From NCBI GenBank assembly GCA_020348625.1, contig CP070752.1, positions 1,606,867-1,612,014 on the forward strand: DNA of 5,148 nt, read 5' to 3'. Positions 1-5,148 of the stretch are shown here, one piece after another (positions within the stretch are counted from its first letter, which is position 1; every line of letters starts with the position of its first letter). A program made the translations under genes and the position numbers. The stretch is from Deltaproteobacteria bacterium (GTDB lineage: Bacteria > Desulfobacterota > DSM-4660 > Desulfatiglandales > B25-G16). The notes below the pieces were generated by a model. The model saw only the letters and a program-made list of their open reading frames with translations. It ran no database searches and was not told the origin of the DNA.

Positions 1-33
1 CCATGATGGCACCTAAAACCGGCCCGAAAATCG

Positions 34-48
34 CTCTATACTATAGAG
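34..48. repeat. 15-base perfect palindrome
   Basis: The sequence CTCTATA-C-TATAGAG has two perfect 7-base arms around one central base. It lies in the gene-poor left end, about 360 bases past the stop of the M20 gene. The arms are A+T-rich and no T-run follows on either strand, so it does not look like an intrinsic terminator. It could be a small operator for a gene beyond the left edge, or chance: a perfect 7-base-arm palindrome is expected roughly 0.3 times in a window this long. No function is assigned. Confidence 0.3.
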
Positions 49-97
49 GGATATTACAGAGTGGAGACTGTTTATCTTTCTCCTCCTCCATCGTCAG

Positions 98-343
98 TTA
101 TCGCATTCTCTTTTTTCGATTATCGGATTCGGCGTATCGCAACTGTATATCCCAATTTTGTTCTGGCACGGGATGGATTTCGAGACACAGGTAGTTCCCT
201 TCTGCATATACCTGTTCTGAAGCCAAAAGTAGCAGCAGCGTGCACTCATCTTCGCATTTTTCAACGACCTTGTGAGGCGTAAGTGTTTGGTACTGGATGC
301 ACAGCTCGTTGGTGCAGAACGTGTTGAATGCTTAGCGATCCAT
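98..343 (-). pseudogene. Possible small-gene remnant, Cys-containing, unidentified
   Basis: On the minus strand a frame stays open for 77 codons from 331 down to a TAA at 98-100. It contains several Cys (an FCTNELC stretch, then KCEDEC), an acidic, hydrophilic middle and a basic tail ending KKRMR. The codons look coding, with many GAA, GAT, AAC and ATC. It has no usable start: the only upstream in-frame ATG (341-343) is followed three codons later by a TAA (332-334). No clear Shine-Dalgarno site precedes that ATG. The two close cysteines recall a zinc-ribbon head, but I do not recognise the family. It lies 68 bases past the M20 stop on the same strand. It may be a decayed gene, a gene with one sequencing error near 332-334, or a chance open frame. 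Part of the complementary strand (233-442) is also open, which weakens the case. Confidence 0.25.
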
Positions 344-411
344 TTGGCACTCAGCGCTGTGTTATGGCCTTTCGATCTTCACGAAACCAGAGCTGGGAAA
401 CAGAGACGCGA

Positions 412-1875
412 TTACCGCCAGGTGACCTTCTCCGTTTTATAAAATTCCTTCATTAAGGGACGCCACTTTTCCATGACCTCTCGATTCAGATCTATGGGCG
501 GGCTTTGGCCCTCGGGGATGATGGAAAAATAGTGAGAGTCCCCTATCTCCTCCTGAAACACCTGGTTTGCCCTATCTACCAGCTTTTCATCCATAAAAAG
601 GTCAATCATGCTCCCGGCGAGCACTTTTGCTCCATGGACTTCCCCTTTGTGTGCGATCGTGGTCGCTAAGGCGACACCTGCGGGCCATTTATGAAAGGAG
701 CATCCGGGGATGTTCGCCGGAAAATGGAGCTGTCCGGTAGGGATCCTCCATGCCACACAACCCGAATCATTGCCTGCGGTAATCTGAGTTGCTTCCGTGA
801 GAGGCGTGATTTCTTTTTGAAGCCCTATCACAGGCAATTGGTTTTTTTTCTGAACCTCTCTGGCCAGGGTCTCTTCTTCTTCAGACCATTGAGGCATTCC
901 TACCAATTCCATATTTCTCTGTAAGATCTCGGCCATCACCCTGTTGGCACGGTTAGGCCAGCACACTGAAACGATATTCGCTTCGTATGTACAGCCCGTC
1001 ATGAGGGCAGCTCCCTCAGCGATCTTTTTCGCCTTCTCAAAGTGGGCATAGGCCAGATCCATATTCTTATCTCTAAAAAACCACCATGCCTTGGTATGGC
1101 TGGGTATGACATTGGGCTGGTCTCCTCCGTTCAGGATCACGCGATGGCTGCTTTGAGAAGGCTCCAGCTGCTGTCGCATCAACCCCCACCCGACATCCAT
1201 CAGGGTGACGGCATCCAAGGCATTTTTGGCTGACCAAGGGGCGATTGCACTATGTGCGGACTTGCCATGGAATATGAATTCTACGGAGATGATCGCATAC
1301 TGTAAGATCCCATAAGGCGCGGAAAACTCATCCATCACATGAGGATGAAAAATCGCATCGAGCCCATCAAAGTACCCGTCCCGCAGGAAATAGGGCCGGG
1401 GGATTCCTTGTTCTTCCGCAGGTGCAAAGTAAACCTTGATCGTTCCTTGAACGCCCTCGTGCTCCATCACGTTCTTGGCGGCAACCGCGCCTCCGATCAT
1501 CACGGCCATGTTTGTATTATGTCCTTCTTCATGCCCGGGCGCACCCCCTTCAATGATCGGTTTCTCCTCTGCGACCCCTGGCACCTGTGAGCAATTTGGA
1601 AGGGCATCCCCTTCACAATGGACACCGATCATGGGTTTCCCTGCACCCCACGTGGCCATCCATGCAGGCGGAATGCCAGCGATGCCCGATTCCACCGTAA
1701 AGCCTGCTTTCCGTAAGGCATCGGCCGTATATTCCGATGTTTGGAACTCTTGCATTCCCAGTTCAGCGAAGTAGAAGACGGCATCACCGATCTTTGCGAT
1801 TTCTCCGCTATTTCGATCGATAAATTGGAATGCTTCCTTCTTAAGAGATTCTTTTGTTTTGTGCTTCTCACCCAT
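412..1875 (-). CDS. AbgB-like M20 family amidohydrolase
   Basis: A predicted cytosolic 487-residue metallo-amidohydrolase close in length and layout to E. coli AbgB (about 481 residues), which with AbgA splits p-aminobenzoyl-glutamate. Visible in order, numbered from this start: helical N-terminus; substrate-domain strand AGKPMIGVHCEGDAL near 78-92; metal motif GHEEGHN at 114-120; catalytic PAEEQG at 152-157 (E154/E155); FHPH at 176-179; a lid/dimerisation domain about 195-310 with GKSAHSA; KIAEGAALMT at 284-293, as in AbgB; a final FHKW His (H395); and TIAHKG near 406-411. No signal peptide is seen. The usual HxCGH cysteine is Glu117. I chose ATG 1875 because TGAGG lies five bases upstream; a GTG at 1965 would add 30 residues with poor support. 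It is last of the recognisable genes, 142 bases after the deacetylase-fold gene. The family is sure; the substrate is unknown, and no AbgA partner is in view. Confidence 0.9.
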   Translation of the reverse strand: MGEKHKTKESLKKEAFQFIDRNSGEIAKIGDAVFYFAELGMQEFQTSEYTADALRKAGFTVESGIAGIPPAWMATWGAGKPMIGVHCEGDALPNCSQVPGVAEEKPIIEGGAPGHEEGHNTNMAVMIGGAVAAKNVMEHEGVQGTIKVYFAPAEEQGIPRPYFLRDGYFDGLDAIFHPHVMDEFSAPYGILQYAIISVEFIFHGKSAHSAIAPWSAKNALDAVTLMDVGWGLMRQQLEPSQSSHRVILNGGDQPNVIPSHTKAWWFFRDKNMDLAYAHFEKAKKIAEGAALMTGCTYEANIVSVCWPNRANRVMAEILQRNMELVGMPQWSEEEETLAREVQKKNQLPVIGLQKEITPLTEATQITAGNDSGCVAWRIPTGQLHFPANIPGCSFHKWPAGVALATTIAHKGEVHGAKVLAGSMIDLFMDEKLVDRANQVFQEEIGDSHYFSIIPEGQSPPIDLNREVMEKWRPLMKEFYKTEKVTWR

Positions 1876-1880
1876 TGGTA

Positions 1881-1885
1881 CCTCA
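1881..1885 (-). promoter_or_regulatory. Ribosome binding site deciding the M20 start
   Basis: On the minus strand TGAGG is followed by TACCA and then ATG (1873-1875), a normal five-base spacing. The upstream in-frame candidates at 1965 (GTG), 1944 (ATG) and 1929 (ATG) have weaker or no matches to the 16S tail. This site supports the shorter 487-residue protein, which starts shortly before family homology begins. Confidence 0.6.
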
Positions 1886-2017
1886 GTTCTCGTTTCTCTT
1901 TTTGTCGCACCGCCGCTGAAAACCGTCATAGAATTCAGCGACATGGGGGGTCCCGACACAATCACATTTGCCTGCTCGATATCCTTTCCTGAAAGTGCTG
2001 GAAAAACTGTTAGGCAA

Positions 2018-2866
2018 TTATGTACGGTTATTCAACACCCATTCGGCGATATCGCGGCGGCGAGCAAACCATACGCGCTCAAATCCCTTGGCATAGCGCA
2101 ATGCCTTCTCGAATACCCCCATCAGAGCAGGCCTTCCTCCCATGTCCGAATGGAGCAACAGGTCGACCCACTTAGGGCTTCCTCTCCGACCCTCGTCATA
2201 AAGAAATTCGAAGGCCTCCCTAAATCCATCGAAATAAGCGCTGGGCGGGTTTTGGGGCATTATCCAGACGATCAGATCGTTCGTGGGAAAATTGATCCTG
2301 GGCAGGATCACGAGAGCTTTTCCGTCGATTTCCTTGACGAAAGGTACATCGTCGCTTGCATCGTCGCCGTTCCATAGAAAGCCCTCTTGAGCCATATATT
2401 CCAGTGTCTTTGAGGTGCCGACGCTGCCCGGGCTTACCCATCCAACCGGTTTCTGCCCCGTGCTTGCCTCGATCGCCTTGACTGTTGCCCGGATATCCTT
2501 AAGCTCACCTTCAAGGTCCTCTTCACTCGGATAGAAGTCGTTGGCATACCCGTGGCCTGCGGCTTCATGGCCCCGCTGGACCATCTCCTTAACGATAGTG
2601 GGGTACCTCTCCGCGGCGAGTCCCCCAACATCAAAGGTAGCCTTGATTCCATTGCGCTCGAGCACATCGAATATCCTCCAGATCCCTACCTTCGGCCCGT
2701 ACTCGGCATAGGACAGAGAGAAATAATCCGGTTGTCCCGGCCCTTTCGGGTTATGCGTGTAGTGGCCGTGGAAGCGGAACGCCTCAAAGGCAATCGTAGC
2801 GGAAACGCAGATGAGGGCCTTGTCCGGCCACTCCATCGGCGGCCTCCTCCCTATTTCATTTTTCAT
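2018..2866 (-). CDS. Polysaccharide-deacetylase-fold amidase (PuuE / HpPgdA type)
   Basis: A 282-residue NodB-fold (carbohydrate esterase 4-like) protein with no signal peptide, so probably cytosolic. The layout matches the clade of PuuE allantoinase and Helicobacter PgdA: opening strand ending IAFEAF (25-30); KVGIWRIFDVLERNGIKATF (59-78); QRGHEAAGHGYAND (97-110); GWVSPGS (142-148), in place of the canonical RxPxG; LLLHSDMGGRP (236-246), equivalent to the family HPxxxGRP; and VWFARRRDIAEW (265-276). Compared with HpPgdA as I remember it, the first Asp is Ala26, the second Asp is Glu28, the first metal His is kept (H105), and the second is Asn109. Classical sugar deacetylation is therefore doubtful. 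A small-molecule amide, or a metal-free reaction like that reported for PuuE, is more likely. Two starts (2866, 2836) each have a strong ribosome site. It lies 41 bases after the dehydrogenase remnant. Family confident, substrate not. Confidence 0.88.
   Translation of the reverse strand: MKNEIGRRPPMEWPDKALICVSATIAFEAFRFHGHYTHNPKGPGQPDYFSLSYAEYGPKVGIWRIFDVLERNGIKATFDVGGLAAERYPTIVKEMVQRGHEAAGHGYANDFYPSEEDLEGELKDIRATVKAIEASTGQKPVGWVSPGSVGTSKTLEYMAQEGFLWNGDDASDDVPFVKEIDGKALVILPRINFPTNDLIVWIMPQNPPSAYFDGFREAFEFLYDEGRRGSPKWVDLLLHSDMGGRPALMGVFEKALRYAKGFERVWFARRRDIAEWVLNNRT
2843..2850 (-). promoter_or_regulatory. Internal ribosome site for the alternative start at 2836
   Basis: GGAGGAGG is followed by a six-base spacer (CCGCCG) and an in-frame ATG at 2834-2836, codon 11 of the longer reading. 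Family members usually begin right before a W-P dipeptide like the one at residues 13-14, so this ATG fits homology at least as well as the upstream one. It lies inside the coding region of the longer form. Confidence 0.5.
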
Positions 2867-2873
2867 AGATGAG

Positions 2874-2880
2874 CCTCCTT
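2874..2880 (-). promoter_or_regulatory. Strong Shine-Dalgarno site of the deacetylase-fold gene
   Basis: A full AAGGAGG is followed by seven bases (CTCATCT) and ATG at 2864-2866. This is a near-ideal match to the anti-Shine-Dalgarno sequence and supports the 282-residue product starting at 2866. Confidence 0.75.
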
Positions 2881-2907
2881 CTTGTTGTATTATGATTTTC
2901 TCCCACC

Positions 2908-3198
2908 CTATTCTTCCCCTCCGCTTAGGGGCAAGAAATAGCGGCCAGCAAGGTTACCACCGTCCACCAACAATGTCTCCCCAGTAATATACTCGCTTTC
3001 ATTCACTGCCAAAAAGAGAAAGACTCGAGCAATCTCCACTGGCCTTGCTATTCGGCCCCATGGAATCGCCTTTATGAGTGTCTCATTGTGCTCCTCGGGG
3101 GTAGCAGCCACTGCTCCTGTGTCAGTCAGGCCAGGTGCGACTGCATTCACATTGAAAGGAATAGACTGGATATAGCGGAAAAAATTAATACATGTCAC
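2908..3198 (-). pseudogene. 5'-truncated short-chain dehydrogenase/reductase (SDR) remnant
   Basis: Only the C-terminal third of a classical SDR remains. Recognisable from about residue 13: FNVNAVAPGLTDTG (15-28), the family's VNxVxPG strand and cofactor loop; GRIARPVEIARVFLFLAV (48-65), the usual GR-PEEIA-LFLAS helix; and EYITGETLLVDGG (69-81), the closing ITG-VDGG strand. Intact relatives are about 250 residues. The GxxxGxG nucleotide site, the NNAG motif and the YxxxK catalytic pair are all absent. The frame opens at a GTG at 3196-3198 with a TGA two codons upstream (3205-3207), and the first dozen residues do not resemble an SDR, so I read the GTG as accidental. About 500 bases of 5' sequence are missing. 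A complete NAD(P)-dependent oxidoreductase probably once preceded the deacetylase-fold gene in one operon. A stable short protein cannot be excluded, but it would lack the catalytic residues. Confidence 0.8.
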
Positions 3199-3210
3199 AT
3201 TTTGTCACAT
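3193..3210. repeat. Two TGTCACAT direct repeats one helical turn apart
   Basis: TGTCACAT occurs at 3193-3200 and again at 3203-3210, a 10-base period that places both copies on the same face of the helix. Its core in the opposite orientation (GTGACA) occurs at 3285-3290, and a further TCACA at 3223-3227. The pair overlaps the opening of the dehydrogenase remnant in the gap after the M24 gene. Helically phased half-sites can be activator sites, but I recognise no specific regulator, and the CRP/FNR arrangement (inverted TGTGA-N6-TCACA) is not present. Confidence 0.35.
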
Positions 3211-3315
3211 CTTTCCTTAGGCTCACAGTTAAGGTATTTGATTATCTAACTCATCATACTCAAGCCTTTTGATTATTACGGCAGGTGACACTGCACCGCT
3301 GAGGTTATCATAATG

Positions 3316-4599
3316 CTACACCGCACTGAACTCCAAGCTTGTTCCAACTAATCTAACGGGCCCCTTTTTAGTTACCCAAATAGTATCCCCTGGTCCCATG
3401 ATCCCAACATCATTACGCCAGGAAGGGTCATAAATATCAATATTCGTTGCAATCACCATATTTTCTCTAAGCTCAATAGAGCCTAAACCATGGTAAGGCC
3501 CAGAATCATGTTTTGTTATGAGTTTCTCTGAAGGAAAAGTGGCTGTTCTAGGTAGTTCGGGGGAGGACAAACCATGCCCATGAAACCCCAATTCGACATA
3601 GTCCATATTGACCTTTCTTGCCGGCCTTCTAAAAGCTTCAGCAGCTTCTCCTATAAGTACTCCGGGCCTAAGTTTCTCAATTCCCTGCTCAAAACATTCG
3701 ACAGCAATATCATGAATTCTTTGTAGCTCCTTTGGGGGCTTACCAATAAATACAGTTTTTTCACAACCTGTTAAGTACCCTCCATAGCTAGTGTGAAATT
3801 CGGCAATAATAATGTCCCCTTTCTTTAACGGTCGGGTAGTCGGAGATAAAGGCTGGCCCCTTCCGTGGAGCAGATGTTGGATATGTTTTGTATCGTCCAC
3901 TGAACCTGAAGTAAGAAGATTGAATATAAAAGCTTCTCCACCATGACCGATTTCCGTTTTCACCATCTCTGCATAAAGTTCACACTCCTTTACTTCCGGT
4001 ACCGCCATCTTGAGCATGGCCTCTATCTTCAGAAGGGAAATTTCACCCGATTTCTTTAGCATCTCAATTTCTTCTAGGCTTTTGATCATCCGCTGCTTTT
4101 CTAATATGTGCGTTGCTTCAGCAAAGTTGGCCTTAGGTAACCCCTGCAGTAAAAACTGGTATTGTTCTCGAGAAATCGTATTGCTCGCATACGCCCCTCT
4201 GAACCCTATTAAACCGATGTTTGCCTTCTCAAATCCCATAGCTTTCAAGGATTCAACTACCGGTTTCAAACCGGTTAACGGTCTCGTCTCGGTAATCCAA
4301 TCAGTAAATGCCTTATAAACAGGGAAAGGCTTGTCATGCATATGAGGTGGAGAAGCGAAAACGACAGGGGTGCCTTCTAAGGGGAAGATCGCAATGGTGC
4401 CCATTCTTTGTCCGCTGATTTGGGTCAGATATCTGACATTGGCATCTCCTTGTCCAAACAGCCGATCATCTCCCATGAGCAAGAGACAATCTAGATTACT
4501 TAAGATCATCCCTTCCCATACACCAGCCCACCGTCTATCCCTTTCTTTGAGAGTAAATCTAGGTAAGTACTTTCTTAGATCTACATAATCTTTTTTCAT
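3316..4599 (-). CDS. M24-fold protein (creatinase / Xaa-Pro peptidase family), metal ligands mostly lost
   Basis: A 427-residue two-domain protein with no signal peptide, normal in length for the creatinase / prolidase class. The N-terminal creatinase-like domain covers about 30-165 (NVRYLTQISGQ at 54-64). The pita-bread domain covers about 170-427: GDIIIAEFHTSYGGYLTG (261-278), ELGFHGHGL (336-344), ENMVIATNIDIYDPSW (379-394) and DTIWVTKKGPVRL (405-417). M24 metallopeptidases bind two metals with Asp, Asp, His, Glu, Glu. Here these positions read Glu267, Gly278, His342, Asn386 and Gly near 402-404, so only the His stays. That argues against a two-metal Xaa-Pro peptidase. It leaves a metal-free hydrolase, such as a creatinase-type amidinohydrolase or a new C-N hydrolase, or a non-catalytic protein. 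ATG 4599 has GAGG at 4613-4616, with an unusually long 13-base spacing. It lies 96 bases after the epimerase stop and is richer in A+T than the two genes downstream. Confidence 0.85.
   Translation of the reverse strand: MKKDYVDLRKYLPRFTLKERDRRWAGVWEGMILSNLDCLLLMGDDRLFGQGDANVRYLTQISGQRMGTIAIFPLEGTPVVFASPPHMHDKPFPVYKAFTDWITETRPLTGLKPVVESLKAMGFEKANIGLIGFRGAYASNTISREQYQFLLQGLPKANFAEATHILEKQRMIKSLEEIEMLKKSGEISLLKIEAMLKMAVPEVKECELYAEMVKTEIGHGGEAFIFNLLTSGSVDDTKHIQHLLHGRGQPLSPTTRPLKKGDIIIAEFHTSYGGYLTGCEKTVFIGKPPKELQRIHDIAVECFEQGIEKLRPGVLIGEAAEAFRRPARKVNMDYVELGFHGHGLSSPELPRTATFPSEKLITKHDSGPYHGLGSIELRENMVIATNIDIYDPSWRNDVGIMGPGDTIWVTKKGPVRLVGTSLEFSAV
4259..4275. repeat. 17-base perfect palindrome inside the M24 gene
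   Basis: ACCGGTTT-C-AAACCGGT has two perfect 8-base arms around one base and lies within the codons for TGLKPV (residues 109-114) of the M24 protein. A perfect 8-base-arm palindrome is expected by chance less than 0.1 times in a window of this size, but coding constraint and the one-base loop make a working hairpin unlikely. It could be a protein-binding operator or coincidence. Confidence 0.3.
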
Positions 4600-4677
4600 C
4601 TGTTACTTATCGCCTCAATATTTTTTGGATCGTTCATTACCAGATATTATCAGTTTTCAAAGACAAAAATTCTTGAT

Positions 4678-4690
4678 CTTCAAATTGAAG
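4678..4690 (-). repeat. Short inverted repeat after the epimerase stop, weak terminator candidate
   Basis: CTTCAA-A-TTGAAG is a perfect 6-base-arm inverted repeat that begins about five bases past the epimerase stop. On the minus strand it is followed, eight bases later, by five T (4665-4669). The stem is A+T-rich, the loop is very tight and the T-run is not adjacent, so termination would be poor at best. It could slow transcription between the epimerase and M24 genes without separating them. Confidence 0.2.
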
Positions 4691-4695
4691 GCTTT

Positions 4696-5148
4696 TTAAG
4701 TAGGTGTAAAAAGAGGTTCTATTTTCAATTGCTTCAAGGTTTCAACATAATCCTTCACGCCCTTTTCAAAATCATATTGTGGAGAAAAACCTAATTCCTT
4801 TTCCGCCCGAGATATGTCATAGACGTTGTAAACGTTGAATCCTATATCAAAAAAATCAAGACCCGGTCCAATTTCAATATCTACCTTTGGATATATTTTT
4901 CTCACCGCATTCGCAAAGTCAAACAAAGTTGACCCAGTTCCACTTCCGATATTGAATACCCGATGAGTTAGGCTTTCTACGGTACAAGCTAAGACAACCC
5001 CGTTGGCCACATCTTTGTAATAGATAAAATCATCTTTTTGCTCTCCCCCCTGAGGATGTCTCGTTGGTTTGCCAAGCATTGCGTTCTCAATGATCCTGCC
5101 ATGAATTGTCATCGGTGATGATATTTCACGCTTTAGCATTTTGCCAGG
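4696..5148 (-). CDS. NAD-dependent epimerase/dehydratase (extended SDR), C-terminal part, cut by window edge
   Basis: The last 150 residues of an extended-SDR sugar-nucleotide epimerase or dehydratase; the frame is open through the right edge. Numbered from the first visible codon, it opens PGKML, which fits the family's YGPG motif. It continues DFIYYKDVANGVVLA (40-54), the conserved substrate-domain helix; VFNIGSGTGSTLFDFANAV (64-82); and the closing YDISRAEKELGFSPQYDFEKG (110-130). The ATG at 5137-5139 is an internal Met, not the start, because homology continues upstream of it. The GxxGxxG nucleotide site and the YxxxK pair lie outside the window, so UDP-glucose/UDP-glucuronate 4-epimerase, dTDP-glucose 4,6-dehydratase-like and other activities cannot be separated. 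Its likely role is sugar-nucleotide metabolism for surface glycans, in the cytosol, unlike its downstream neighbours. It is A+T-rich (a 60-base stretch at 4681-4740, across its 3' end, has 19 G+C). Confidence 0.85.
   Translation of the reverse strand, partial: PGKMLKREISSPMTIHGRIIENAMLGKPTRHPQGGEQKDDFIYYKDVANGVVLACTVESLTHRVFNIGSGTGSTLFDFANAVRKIYPKVDIEIGPGLDFFDIGFNVYNVYDISRAEKELGFSPQYDFEKGVKDYVETLKQLKIEPLFTPT

Noticed and set aside
3..282. Two overlapping plus-strand open frames (3-194 and 61-282) in the left end
   Set aside because: Neither has a Shine-Dalgarno site, recognisable motif or protein-like composition (runs of Ser, Arg and Cys in odd order). The minus-strand frame across the same bases looks more coding-like.
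621..640. Small hairpin GAGCA-CTTT-TGCTC as a terminator
   Set aside because: It lies inside the M20 coding region with no T-run, so it is ordinary coding sequence.
842..849. Run of eight T (A-run on the coding strand) as a programmed frameshift site in the M20 gene
   Set aside because: The run encodes Lys-Lys-Asn in a frame that matches the family on both sides, and no overlapping second frame or stimulatory hairpin is evident.
1859..2377. A 172-codon plus-strand open frame
   Set aside because: It is antisense to the start of the M20 gene and the end of the deacetylase-fold gene, both well supported by family motifs, and its product resembles nothing I know.
3199..3315. A missing N-terminal half of the SDR in another frame of the gap
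   Set aside because: All three minus-strand frames have stops and no GxxxGxG, NNAG or YxxxK motif. The gap is also too short to hold the roughly 500 missing bases.
4600..4695. A sigma-70-type promoter before the M24 gene based on GATAAT near 4645
   Set aside because: No acceptable -35 hexamer lies 16-18 bases upstream, and A+T-rich sequence gives such -10 matches easily.

Overview
The window is bacterial: short gaps, all recognisable genes on one strand, and purine-rich Shine-Dalgarno sites of the AAGGAGG type. No gene fixes the taxon. Base composition is about 55-65% G+C by hand count over the left half and about 32-47% over the right half, so an uncultured or mosaic genome is plausible. 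I cannot name the organism.

Every supportable gene lies on the minus strand, so transcription runs from the right edge to the left. In that order they are: the C-terminal part of an NAD-dependent sugar-nucleotide epimerase/dehydratase (4696 to the right edge); an M24-fold (creatinase / Xaa-Pro peptidase-like) protein (3316-4599); a 5'-truncated short-chain dehydrogenase remnant (2908-3198); a polysaccharide-deacetylase-fold amidase of the PuuE / HpPgdA type (2018-2866); and an AbgB-like M20 amidohydrolase (412-1875). Positions 1-411 hold no convincing intact gene, only a 77-codon open frame without a usable start (98-331) and a 15-base palindrome.

Three of the four substantial proteins belong to families that split C-N bonds: M20 amidohydrolase, NodB-fold amidase and creatinase-like M24. 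Each departs from its family's textbook active site. The M24 protein keeps only the histidine of the five metal ligands, the deacetylase-fold protein lacks the first catalytic Asp and the second metal His, and the M20 protein has Glu where the HxCGH cysteine normally sits. A catabolic cluster for an amide, ureide or amidine-like compound is a reasonable inference, but the substrate cannot be read from the sequence.

The dehydrogenase remnant marks a structural break. Its Rossmann domain and catalytic Tyr-Lys region are missing, and G+C falls sharply at that edge. The epimerase and M24 genes may therefore have a different history from the two amidohydrolase genes downstream. I see no CRISPR array, tRNA, rRNA, transposase or toxin-antitoxin pair. 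I do not claim a wholly new system here.
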